A stretch of DNA of 64,000 nt from Anthopleura xanthogrammica (lineage: Eukaryota; Cnidaria; Anthozoa; Actiniaria; Actiniidae): NCBI GenBank assembly GCA_964019055.1, contig OZ025211.1, positions 5,533,835 to 5,597,834 of the forward strand. Direction: 5' to 3'. Under the pieces are notes generated by a model that was given only the letters and a program-made list of their open reading frames with translations, was not told the origin of the DNA and did no database searches. Below, in pieces: positions 21,901 through 34,600 of this stretch. Position numbers and translations under genes: made by a program. Numbering within the stretch: the first letter of the stretch is position 1; every line of letters starts with the position of its first letter.

Positions 21901-24900
21901 ATGTTTATTGATATAATGTGTTACAATGTCCTTTTTTGGTTACTTAGGCCTACTGTCTATCATACATCCCATCACACCTTCTAACCAAGTCACACAAGAA
22001 ATGGAAGTCTGAAGAACTAACAAGCCTTATAACATGGTTAGTCATTCCAGCTGAGTTGATTTGGTCATCTGCATAAAGGGATAACCTCAAGATTCACTAT
22101 TTCAAATATATTTGTAATTCGAATAAATTATTATTATTATTATTATTGATCGCATTCTCAAAAGGAATTATGGGTCAAATATTTTTAGTTAGCATTTTCA
22201 GAGCAGGGACATGGGAAAATCTAATCAAAATACAATCTTAAATCCTCAAAATTTTCTGAGTTCGAACGTGAGTTTGTTCAGAAGGTCAACTAAGCTGGTA
22301 ATATTGAAAATTGGAAATTTACTGTTCATATGATTAATATCTTGTATCAGATTCGAGTTTTCTTCCTACGAGAACAGTAAATAAAACTACAGGTACCATA
22401 TAATTATCGTGTTTTCTTATGTAGGTTCAAGGAAGACTTCCCACCACTTCAGCAGTTCAGAGATGACTTGTCAAAGGTATTCATTTGATGCATATCTGTT
22501 GGTATTTGCTCAACAACTTAATATTGATTTTACTTGTTATATAAATCCTGTTGTTTCAATGACTTGATTCATAGTTGTTTACATTGTTTATTTTATTTTT
22601 TTCACTTTCAGAATGACATGATTCCTGTATCAAGTTACCCACAGAATATGGCCGAGGTATAAGTCTACCTATCATTCGACCTATCTATATATTATCCTCT
22701 ACCCTTTCTTCCATTCATGCATCCAGTGATTCATCAATCCAAGCTTATCTAATCCAATCCACCCACCACTTAACAACCTATCCATCTGCTCCGCACTCAC
22801 TTATTCATCCATTTATTTCATGGCCTTCTATATATATTTCATTATCATAATCATTATCTGTCTATTATTTTATAGATTCTTGTTATTCTTTTGAGGTCAC
22901 TGGGTATCTTAACAAGATTGGCATCATCTCTTCAGGTGAATATTATAATGATAGTATTATTTATCTTTCTATTTATCCATACTTAAATTTTGTAGTATTC
23001 AATATTTCTATATCTGTGTATTAAATCCCAATTGCGCTGATTTTTTCCTAGCCTGTCTCAATGAAGAATTCTAAAGATGGCAAGGCAGCACCCAAGGTAG
23101 ATTAATAATAACTACAGCTATCTGAATTTATAGATGCACGGAGAAAAAATAATTGTTAATGCTATAAGGTGGAAAGGATTATTATACCGTCCTATAATTT
23201 AAGATTGGAAAACAGTAAAAAAATTGAAATTAAGATTAAGGTCAAAATAGGAGGGTGCATGTAATGGATCATTTTAATCCTGCACAATTTTATAGTAAAA
23301 CAAAATTAATTAGCTTATTAACTGGGAATTAGTTGTTTCAAAATAACTAATTTGATTTAATATTGCAGAAAGTCAATGCTTCTAAGAAAATACAAAGCCC
23401 ATCAAACAGCAGTGTTAAAGAAACTCCTAGAGCTGGAAAATCAAGTAACATATTACAGTGTGAAAAGACCTTAGATGACAGTGAAGATGTCGAGAGCAAA
23501 GAGACAAATGCCATAACAAACAATGCAAATTCACCTGCATCAAGCACCAGCACCTCAGTACAATCTTCATCACCATCATCTTCATGTCAGGTAAAGGTCA
23601 AAACTAGTCCGTCATCATTACCATCATCATCAAGCCAATCAAAGGTCAAATCTAGTGTTAAGAAGACATCTAAACAAAATGAGACACCTAGGAAAACAAA
23701 ATTATCCACACCTAAAGTGGGAAGAAAAAAAGAAAAAACTGAAAAAGAAAAAAAAGAAGCTGCAAGTGGCCCAAAAAGAAAGAGGCTTCGGAAACATAAA
23801 AAGTTAAATTATGCAGATAATGAGGATTCTGGAAGCGACAGTGAAGATCAAGAGAGCAGTTTTTCTGAAGAAAAAAGCAACAGTGAATCAGATGAAGAGT
23901 TTGAGAAAGAAATGAGCTACAAGGCACCAGTCAAAAAGCCTGCTCCTTCCAAAGGAAAGAAACCCAAGACCTCACCCAAATCCAAGTCTAAGAAAAGTCC
24001 ATCAGTTGTAGAGATGATTGATGATGACGATGAGTTTGAGATTACCAGTAAGCCTCGTATTTTCAGAAGACAATCATCTCAGAGCTCTAAGGAAGGCAAG
24101 AGCCCAGTCCAGATAATATCTGATGATTCAGATGAAGGGGTAACCATAAGAAAGAACAAAGCAGGTAATCTTTTTTTGCAGTCTCGCAGGTAAAGTTTTT
24201 GCAGTCTTGCAATTGAGATATCAGGCTGTTTATATCTAATTTCCTTTACCACCTTGTTAATACTATTGTATCGCGATTCTCCTATAAATTTGATCAGGAG
24301 AGAGCTGCTAATATAAATCCATATTAACGGCTCAGAATCACCGCACAATAGGAGAATCATGATACAAAACGTATTGCGATTTTGAGTCGCCAATGCAGGT
24401 TCATATTGACGGCTTGGAAGAAAATATATTCTGTATTGGCCTTTGTTGCTCCGCGACAATGGTCAATATACGGAATATATTTTCTCCCAACTAGCCACCA
24501 ATACAAACCCGTATTGGCAGCTCAGGATCACAATAAGTTATAAAAATTAACTATATAACTACAGTAAAAGTAATGATTATGTAGCATGCATAGTGTGGCT
24601 GCAGGTGTATGAGTTAATTATTTATCCTTACATGGCCTGAATGAATTAAGTACATGCATGCATATTCAATCAGACATTAGTTGATGAATGGGAGATGTAA
24701 TATTTCAACTTTATTTTCCTAGGAACAGATATGTGGGTTGAAGTGTACTTGCCAACCAGCAAATCATGGTGGTGTAAGTACAGTTATTGGAACGCATTAA
24801 TTAAATTAAATAACCTATCATATGTTACATAGGGTTCATGTGGGGTATTCCATAGTGTGTCACAAGAAAGCACTACTATTTTATAACCATGGAAAATCTC

Positions 24901-27900
24901 AGTACATAATGAATATGCTATCAATAGCTTTCCTGCATAACTACAAGTATAACTTGCATGCTTTGGCAATGAACATGCCTAAAGTTATATGACTGTTTTT
25001 CCGTAGGTGTTGACTTAGTATCATACAGTATTAATCAACCTGAATTGTGTGAAAAGTATGCCAGTAAGCCACTCTCTTATGTCCTTTCATTTGATAATGG
25101 TAAGTGGTTATCAGATATAAGTGAACGTACATGCCAAGAATCAACAAGTGAACAGATGGCTGTTCCTTGGTTTTCCATTTTGGACCATGTCATTCCCTTG
25201 AGTATTATATTCTTATCAAATCAACTTAAGTAAATTAATTAACTATTGGCGCAAATAAATAGAGTTTATAATATATATCCAACCTATGGCAGTATTGACA
25301 TGGATTTGAGGAAAAAAGCACCATATAAAATAGTATGCAGAGCTCCAGAGAAATTTCAAGTAATTTGACTGCAGCTATACATTTTTTTCTTTTTTGATAC
25401 AGAAAATAGTGTTAAAGATGTTACAGAGAGGTATGCTTCAGATTGGTTATCCAAAACTAAGAAGTTCCGTATTGATGCAGAATGGTGGGAAGAAACTCTA
25501 CTACCATACAAAACTAGGAAAAAGGTAAATTATGCTAGTACTATGGAAACCTTGTCCATCCTCTTTCCTAAGGCCTCAAACTAAGGTTAATTTTAAGAAC
25601 CAGAAAAATAACTCCAAGGCATTCTATCAATCTCTAAATAAAACATCCTCTGGGGTGATCTAAATCAGGGTAGGGTTAAACCTACATACCAAACTGGAAT
25701 CAGGCATGATTGTTGGTCCTTAGTGTAATCAATAGCCCACTTTTGACATCCTGGTTGAGTGAGCAAGCACAAAAAAATTCAGGTCAAGGCTCTGGGAGAA
25801 CAATGGGGAGTTTAAGAATCCCATTTACGGCAAACGTGAAACATCAGTTGACCATTGAAAAGTTCTTTAAAATTAGTAAAAAGGAATCGCAAAAATCTCC
25901 AAGTCGTAGATAAACAAAATAATATTTCTTTTTGTTAAAAAAGTTTGCAAAAGGTAAAGTAAAATACAGGAAAACGAAGAAAACTTGGTCACGTTTGCCA
26001 TTTGCGGGAGAAAAAAACGTGAATCTTAAGCTCTTTAATGAATTCTTTTATTCCCTCGAAGCCATGCCTTGAATTGCTTTGTGAATGATCACTCAACCAG
26101 CTATTGGAGTTATTCTTCTTCGGACTTCTGAATAATTTATTCAATTCTATTATAATTTCAGAAAATGGACGAAATGGAGGATTCCCAGTTATTAGGTAGA
26201 GTACATATAGATAATTATGATACTACTAAGAGATTATTTGTGAATATGAGAGAAAAATAGAAATTAAAAAAAGGAATTCATTGATTTTTCAGCTCTGCAT
26301 CAAGAAAAGCCTTTACCTCAAAGCATAAAATAGAAATTAAAAAAAGGAATTCATTGATTTTTCAGCTCTGCATCAAGAAAAGCCTTTACCTCAAAGCATA
26401 ACAGAGTATAAGAACCACCCATTGTAAGTTATTTGATGAATATGTAAGTTATTTGGAACATGACTAACAGCTAAAGGGACAAGAAAGAAGCAAGGAACAC
26501 AAAGTTAGCAAACAGCAAGCACACAAACAAGGACCAAGCAAATATGCGCATGTACCTTAAATTAATTTTTAGTTCATTATGAATGACTGCCGACCTTGTG
26601 TTTTTCCTTGTTAACTATGACTTGATTAGCATTATTTGAAGTTTACGAACTACCACTACATTTATTATCTAATTTATTTATTTATTTTCAGATATGTTTT
26701 GAAGAGGCATCTACTAAAGTTTGAAGGTTTGTATAATATTGGACTCCATTTTGATGATCATTTTAAGAGTAGCCGTCATTTTGCCATTTACAAATTATGC
26801 ATTCCATTACTTAGGTCTTTTTCATTGTTTTTCTCTAATGTTCCAGCTATTTACCCTGAGACAGCTGCCACTCTAGGGTTTATCAGAGGTGAAGCTGTTT
26901 ATTCTAGAGATTGTTTGCATATGGTAGGTAAAAGTGTCTTTATGTGGTTAATCCATTCTCTGAAAGCACTTTTAACACTTTTCACTCTTCCCTCAACTGG
27001 AACAATAGAGTGCATTTTAAAATGGGGAGGGGGGCTAGTAATACAAAACATAGCCTAGCTGTTTCTTAAATGCCTCATTGCAAATTATAACTCAATCTGT
27101 GACTTTCAAAAAACAGCCATCCCTGCCCATACAATCAAAAACCTTAGTTTAATTTGTCTGTGCATATACTGTATGTATAAAGTACATAGTAATACTGATG
27201 CTATATTCAACAACTAACAAATACAATTTTAAAATGTTTATTTTTTTATTTTTTTAAGCTCCACACAAGAGAGAAATGGATGTCTTTGGATGGCAGGGTG
27301 GTTAAGGCAAGTCTATCAACTACACAAAGAAATGATAATTATTATAATAATTGTTAATTATTATTATTTATAGGTTTAATAATTATGTACTTACAATAAA
27401 ATTTATCCTCCCTTCTTTAGCAAGGAGAAGAGCCATACAAAATTGTGAAAGGCCGTATGAAGAGGGTAAGATACTAAAGTTATAGTTTTCTATTTAGAAC
27501 AAGACAATATTGCTGAGACTAGACATGTCACCTAATGGATTTACAAAATGCTTATTTAATTGATTTTATCTAGAACCAACCAGTAGTTGATCCTAGCACA
27601 GTTACTATTGACTTATTTGGACTGTGGCAGACGGAAGAATACAAACCTCCCCCTGTAAAAGATGTAAGCTTACGATATAGTACAGTTGACATATTCATAA
27701 TCATGTTATATTAATTTTAGTCTAGGAAATGGGCTCCAGGGATTCTGCAACTATTCCTAATACAGCCTGCATTAGCAGCTCAGGGTATGCAGAAAGGGGG
27801 CTCAAGGGGGATGGGGATAGGGGGATGGAAGGGAGAGGGGAGTCCTCTATGGTAAGCAGGCTATCTTTGAATACCCCACTTAAAGGATCAGATATTGCAT

Positions 27901-29769
27901 GACTGTGTAACAGTGACAATGTTGAGTGAGATAGCACCTCACCCCCCTTGTGAAAGGGCTTAATGTGCTGCTGTAACTTGGTAAAATTATGTTGCAACTA
28001 TATTAGTATATAAATAAGAAGAAGAAGAAGAAGTTCTTATATAGCACATTTCACAATGTCTCAATGCGCTTTACAATACCATCTACTGTCTTTCATTCAC
28101 CACTGTACTCTGAAGATCCGCTCAGGTTGTTGAAACGTCATTCACCACCAACAACAGTCTTTCTCAAGACTACACTCACCCGGACGATCACATTACTCAC
28201 TCCACTACTACTCCTGGGTTCAAACCATTTACTCTTATATTAGTAACACATATCACATCATCAAAATATTGATATTAGTCTCTTATTATGCTTAATTTAG
28301 GGGAAAGTTCCTAGGAATGAGTATGGGAATGTTGAGCTGTTCAAGCCAAGCATGTTACCACCTGGATCAAAACATATAAAGAGTAAGTTATTTATTATTA
28401 TGATCATAATTTGTAACATTATCTCAAGCAACTGTGCAACACTGTTGGTCATGAGCATTTAGGTATCTTAGGCCCCTTGCAGCATGTCATAATGCAGCTC
28501 AATTTGAAGGACAAAACAAAATAATTTCTATCTTCTGAGAATTGGAATCTATTGTTTTGTCCTACAAATAGACCTTTTTCCAAAATGTCAAATTTACAAA
28601 TTTACATACGTTTGCATGGTTTGGGGTATACATGCACTATACCCCCAGCTATACAAACGTCTGTAAATTTGTCAATTTTCAAAAAACGTTTTCTTGGCCA
28701 ATATTACATCTGACATAATGAATCTTTGTAGGGTTACTAAAGTGAAGGCTGGTGCTCTTTCTAGTGCTGGCATTGGTTTTTAATTTCAACTCATTTAAAA
28801 TTTCGGCTGCCATTTTGGAAAAAGGTCTACATATATTGAGCTGCATTCGGACATGCTGCAAGAGGTTTATAGTGTTGCTTTTTATACCCAAGTACTAATC
28901 CTATATTGTCTTTTACAATTTTGTAAATTCATTAGTACCTATATATTTATAGACCACATTCATTCATAACATTTGCATTTTAATATGCCAATTTTTGTGA
29001 AGTTCCAGGCATCCAGAAACTAGCCAAAAAGCTTGGTATTGATGGAGCCCCAGCAGTGGTTGGGTTTGACTTTCATTGTGGATTTTGCCATCCAGTGTAA
29101 GAACTAATAGCTTATTTCTGAAATTTGTAAATTTATATCCGTTACTAACAATATGAGCAACATATAAAAAAGAGATGCTGCGGACATTCCCCAGCCCTGA
29201 TGTCCATCGTTCATTCAATTATTGCATGAGAACTAAAACCTTCTAAAATCTACATGGTACCTATTAATTTGGGAAAAATTGATCATGTTAACAAAAAAGA
29301 TGTTGTTTTGTGACAGTATTGATGGGCTGGTAGTGCCTAAAGAATCTGTTCCTGCCTTGATGGATGCTTGGAGACAAGAACAAGAAGAAGCAAAAAGGAG
29401 AAAGGAAGAAGTATGAGATAAAAGCTTAGCTTTTCTTTGTTTTTCTTTGTATTTTTTTCTTTCTTTCATCCATTCTTTCACTTGCATTCATTCTTTATAC
29501 ATATGTACTTTAACCTTTTTAAAATGCAGAAACGTGAGAAGAGAGTGCTTGGATACTGGAAACTGTTTGTCAAATCTATACTGATCAGGGAACGGTTAAA
29601 AAGAAAATATGATACTCAGGTATAAATCATGTAATTATTAATAACAAAATTAATTATAGCATTGCAGATGCTAATACATATTAGATAAAATATTAGATTT
29701 TAACAAATCATAGATTGTATTTATTTGATTTTTTTTTTGGTAATCATTTCAAACAATGCTATCATTGTT

Positions 29770-29800
<31 letters not shown>

Positions 29801-30479
29801 ATGATGTATTTACATACAGGAGTCAAGAACAAGCTCAGAACAAAGTGGTGAGCAACTTGAAGATGAGAAAATCCCAAGTATAGCTGTCTCATGGCCGCAA
29901 AACATGAAACAAGGTAACCAACCTAGAAAATGTCATTCCTGGATGATTCATGGCTTGTGCACTTGTGTACTCTTTACTGTGACAATATTCTTGTCTGAAG
30001 ATTAGATGAACAGTAGTCTTGCATGCTGTCACTGGCACTGACCAAACAGTCAACTGCTTTAATTTGTACTCAATTGTTGCACTTTCCCACTAAAACTTTT
30101 CATCTGTAAAATCTTTGGATTATCCACCCAAGTAGTTGTCCTAATTTAGTTGCTTTCATTTGGCAATTTCACTGTCAGGAACTTAGGTTTTTAGTATCGG
30201 TACATGTATATGTAGATAAAAAACTTGTTCAGTAGTCACTAGCTTCTGCAGGGGCTCGGGAAAAAAATCCACATGACTGGAATCGAATCTGTAACCTTCC
30301 AGATACCGGTCGGTATTTGTAACATATTGTCTCCTTAATATTTGTTTTAAGGAAAAACAAGTGTCCAAGATGAAGGTCACTGCCATGTTTTCCCCAAGAA
30401 GCTTCACAAGAAAGACAAAATCACTGGTGAATGGACAAAATCTTGTACTTGTGGTGTCACTCTAGCACTGGACAAATAG
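18947..30479 (+). CDS. XPC: DNA damage-recognition protein XPC/Rad4 (27 coding exons)
   Basis: Senses helix-distorting lesions and starts global-genome nucleotide excision repair, with RAD23 and centrin as known partners. Exons: 18947-19064, 19754-20350, 20778-20925, 21301-21379, 21481-21549, 21948-22036, 22425-22476, 22612-22656, 22876-22935, 23052-23096, 23369-24164, 24723-24773, 25007-25099, 25403-25524, 26162-26195, 26366-26423, 26692-26726, 26847-26923, 27259-27306, 27421-27465, 27574-27663, 28301-28382, 29009-29096, 29317-29410, 29530-29619, 29820-29913, 30352-30479. They total 3327 nt (1108 aa) with every phase matching; human XPC is about 940 aa. A basic/acidic N-terminus is followed by the transglutaminase-like fold split by a charged insert (exon 11), then BHD1 ([14 protein letters not shown]), BHD2 ([18 protein letters not shown]) and BHD3 ([12 protein letters not shown]). 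[18 protein letters not shown] near the end is the centrin-binding helix. The intron after exon 19 begins with GC. Confidence 0.95.
20443..20668. repeat. 57-bp tandem repeat in XPC intron 2
   Basis: Four copies of a unit containing ccctgactttgatcagccca; the landmark lies at 20465, 20522, 20579 and 20636. A diverged inverted copy occurs in the HBP1 intron at about 54143-54215. Confidence 0.85.
20935..21275. repeat. GGAT/GGGT microsatellite in XPC intron 3
   Basis: About 340 bp of ggat, gggt and gagt tetranucleotides with a G-run at 21071-21082. It ends 25 bp before exon 4. Spurious Ser/His/Pro- and Trp/Met/Gly-rich frames run through it. Confidence 0.95.
24383..24530. mobile_element. Foldback element in XPC intron 11
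   Basis: Arms containing gaagaaaatatattc and its inverse gaatatattttctcc, extended on both sides by gccaatgcaggttcatattg / caatacaaacccgtattggc. Flanking sequence from 24260 repeats the same themes, so a larger element is likely. Confidence 0.6.
26254..26399 (+). repeat. 73-bp tandem duplication spanning an XPC splice acceptor
   Basis: 26254-26326 and 26327-26399 are identical or nearly so. Each copy contains the branch/polypyrimidine region, the acceptor (ttttcag) and the first 33 or so bases of exon 16. Only the downstream acceptor (exon start 26366) gives an open frame; the upstream one (26293) runs into a stop within the duplicated piece. Confidence 0.9.
28473..28866. mobile_element. Nested MITEs in XPC intron 22
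   Basis: The outer element has ends ccccttgcagcatgtcataat and its inverse near 28848-28866. Inside its right arm sits a second element, about 28571-28827, with inverted ends gacctttttccaaaatg. The inner one is flanked by tacaaata and tacatata, a 7-of-8 match that would be an 8-bp target duplication. Confidence 0.75.
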
Positions 30480-31671
30480 TTTTGACTAACAGTCATCTGT
30501 GTGTGTGACTGAATTATAATCAATATTGAAATTTTGCAGTACGTTATCTATTATTGTGCTGCTGGTTGAAGTTTCTGCATTTATCATTAATACATGTATC
30601 ACTGAAGTACAGTCTATATAATTATGAGTACACGTATAAATGTACAGAGGGTACATGAAGACAGAGAAGATAGCTAAGCTTTGAGGTGTAACAGATAAAT
30701 GCTTAATGACAAAAGATGTTATATGCCAGTGTTATTCGTAGAGCCTGGCAGACTTTGGTGAATGAAAAACCATTAATGCAACATCATACAAGCCAGTGTT
30801 TGTTAATGTTCCTTAAAGCGTGCACCAAGCCACACTGTCAATCAAAGGGTATTGATGAAGGATGTCCAATGCTACTGTTATGTGTGGTGCCTGGCAGACC
30901 TTGGTGAATGAAAAGCCATATAATATGACAATGACAATGTAATAATGCTACATCAGGCAAGGCAGTTGTTTGTTAAAATGTTCCTTAAAGTGTGCCCCAA
31001 GCCAAGTAACTTTCAGTCAAATCATTGTTTTGTACAGCAACAAGATATTTCTTGTAATTTAATACATTAATATTAAACTTATTTTTTTAGTATAGGCTCC
31101 TTCTCCATTCTTTTTAAAGTGTTAAATAATTTTGATTTATACAGTCGTTTATACAACATGCACACTTCCTTTTTTCTTCTGCATCCATGGCTAATAGAAG
31201 TGACATTAAGTCTATGTTTTGAAGACAACATAGAAGGACACAACGGTAACACTGATTTAACCTGTATTAATAATTTTTATGATATAGACACTAATGTTTT
31301 ACTAAAAAATATGCAACTCGTATTTTTCATGTGAACTACATTTGTGACCTAAGTGACATATTTTCCATATCCTCACCCGAAGATGTCAATGATGTCACAT
31401 CCTATCTTTTCTCACTCAGGATCAGTCAAAATGGTTGCCAAATGGTGGGGTTTTTTTGGGGGGGGGGGGGGATGTGTCTATAAAATAAAAAGAAAATTAC
31501 ATGGTGGCTCGAAGGTATGAAGTTTACATGTATAGCCTTCAATCTCATGTTGAAAAATATTTCACTCGTTTGCTATGCTCACTCTTGAAATATTTTCATC
31601 ACTCGAAGATAAACTTCATATCTTCTTGCCACTGTGTAATATACTCTAACTATATACTTCCCTGTACCTTT
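30480..31671. other. 3' intergenic region between convergent XPC and CENPK
   Basis: AT-rich; contains the two 3' UTRs and a G-run near 31447-31460. A 200-bp direct duplication is suggested by repeated phrases (gcctggcagac at about 30744 and 30890; ccttaaagcgtgc / ccttaaagtgtgc). No extra gene seen. Confidence 0.5.
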
Positions 31672-34600
31672 CTATGCCTGGAATGATTCTAGCTTAATTA
31701 GATTACAGTCATGCTGATGCCGCAGTGCTATGCCACACCTCAAGAGCAGTTCAATGTATGGAGGCCAATGGTTTGGTTGTATCTTGATGTATGGATCATG
31801 AGGAGTTTTCCACATCTTATCGAGAAGGGCCTATGATTTGAATAAAAGAAAATAATGCACTTCAGGTACAAACCAGGAAATTACAAAATATATACATTAC
31901 AGCTATCATAAGTGCATTAAGTCACGCTGTTGAATAGTTAGATAAACTTATCTAACTTAGATAACTACTTAGGTGACATCATCTAAACTAAATGTGCACC
32001 AAAGTAATGGTCATGCAAATCCGGGAGTTTACTTTACCAGAGAATGTGAGAAGAGACAGTCAATTTTATCATTGTTTTCCCCCCTGATCTCATTAGCCAT
32101 TTACTTGTAGATTCGAATTTATGTGATGTCAGCTAAAATAGTAAATAACATCTAATTTAGTTGACGTCAACTATTCAAGAGTTTGACTAAATGCACTCTA
32201 ACACACCTACAAGTCTGACATGAAGAATGCGAATGCGAATGAGAATTAACAGTGGATTCTACAGTGGCTCTTCTTCCACTGCATCCCAATTGGAATTTAG
32301 AAGTTGATTTTTGTGGAGGGAGGAAAAACCGAAGAACCCAGAAAAACCATCGAAGCACAAGAGAATACAACAAAGAACTCTATTCACATGACACCAATCA
32401 GGGCGGGACTCAAACCTTGGTTCGTGAGAGACGGGTGCTCTCACTGCTAAGAGCCAAGGGTTAAGATTATAAAGAATACTAACCTGAATGTGATTACAGT
32501 AGGTAAAAACTTTGCACTCACCTCTAATAACTCATGAAATGAAATATACTTTTGACTGTCATCTACCACTCTTTGTCTGGGAGGCAATTTCTGAAAAGAT
32601 GAAAAAGTTTTAACAGTTTCAGAAAACGTTTGTGAAGATCAAGTCATTTTCACAAAAAGTCTTGAAATGGGTGGTCATTATCTGTGGCTATAGTCTGGGG
32701 GGATACCCCCAGATACCTGCTGCACCAATCTGGGTGGATAACCCTGGATATCACCACACTGTAGTCTTGGAGAATACCCACAACACTGGTTTGGGTTGAT
32801 ACCCACTATAATAGTCTTGGTGAATACCCTTAGATACCCACCACACTGGGTATATACCCCAAGATATCCACCACACTAGTTTGGGTGAGTACCCCAGTTA
32901 CCCATCATGCACTAGTCTGAGTGGATAATCACTATTCTAGTCTGGGTGGATACCCACCATGCTAGTCTGGGTGGATGCCCCATCATGCTAGTCTGGGTGG
33001 ATACCCACCATGCTAGTCTGGGTGGATGCCCCATCACACTAGTCTGGGTGGATACCCACAGCAGTTCACCTACAGGCATGGAATATGTTTTTTTAAATAT
33101 TAGCTAGTCACCTTTTCCTTTTCTTTGAGATCTTCAGCTGAAGGCATTGGGAAGTGTTCCTTGATAAAAGCTCCCTGTAAAACAGATTCATTGATTAGTA
33201 ATATATCCAGTTTCTAATGTAGCTGCATCAAAATGCAAGGGGAGTTCCTGTATTAGGGAATTCTAATGGAAAAGGGGTAGCAAATTCAATTGGTGTTGCA
33301 CTTCACCTACCTACCCCTCGTCTTCAACCATGGGCAAAGTTCATATCCTCACCCTTGGCTCTCATTCAGTGTCTTATCATCACCTCTTATGGTTTCCAAA
33401 ATTCAATAACACCCTAGTCAAGCTACCCATACTACTGTAATTCCCCTTTCCCCTCCGAGCACTAATACTGTATAGATAGAAGCTCCATCTAATTATATAG
33501 AGTGCAATGTATCTCCTTACCAACTTCTTAAGCAAGTCCCTGAGGTTCTCCTCTGTTATCCTTATTTTCTTCTCAAGATCTCTTACTTGGCTGTTATCAA
33601 ATAAAAATTAATATATGAAATTAAGTCAAGTTGCCTTGGTAACATATGCAACTGGTAACTCACTTTATTACCAAGGTGAGGGGGTTTCATTTAACTGGGG
33701 GGGGGGGGGGTGGGGGGGTGTTCACTTAATATTTTCCCACCCTTTCCAAGTTCCATGATGGGCAAGAATTTGTCATGACCCTCCCTCCCCTCTCCTCTGT
33801 CCAGTGGTTTGGCAACCAACCCCCTAGTGCAGCATTCCAAAACAAAGTAAAATTAAGTCTCCTAAAATTTGGTACCTCCAGATTGTATGTTATAATTAAT
33901 GACTCCTCTTGAAAGATTCATTCAACATGAAAGTGACTATCAGTAAATGAAATTAATCTGCCAAATTTTCCATTTGCAAAAGTGACACTATTTACCTGGT
34001 TCCACTCTTTACATTTTCCTTTTCATTCTCCAGCTGCGTTATTTTCTTTTGGATTGACTTTTGAATTTCTAAATGTTGTGCAAGTATTTCTTCTTCTCTA
34101 AAGCCCAATAAATTATAGATTAAATTTCATCAAAAGAATATTTCAATTCTCATCATTAGCAGGATCTGATTAGTACTAGTAAAACTAGGATCTAGGAGAG
34201 AGACATCTCTTCATGTAAAGTGCAATATTTTCATATTTCAGACCAAGTGTCATTCCTTGACAATAAGATTGATCAAGTTTCATCCATATTACAGTAATTC
34301 ACCACTGTTTTCATGGCTACATGCTGATTGAGACAACAGACACGACAGGGTAATCAGACAATACACTGCTGTCAATAAGAGTAAGTAAAGCTACCAAACA
34401 ATTGGTCTGATTGAAAGTAGTCTATTCCCGATTTCCCTGTCGCGACTGTTGTCTTGATCAACACTTAGCAATGAAACAGTGGTAATGTGTCTTCTCAGCT
34501 AGACCTTACCAAGTTAAACAAAGGGATAACATAATACTCAAAGGAATAGCATGTGATCTGAATTAGGATAACATCTACACAACAGGCACAAGTGCAAAAA

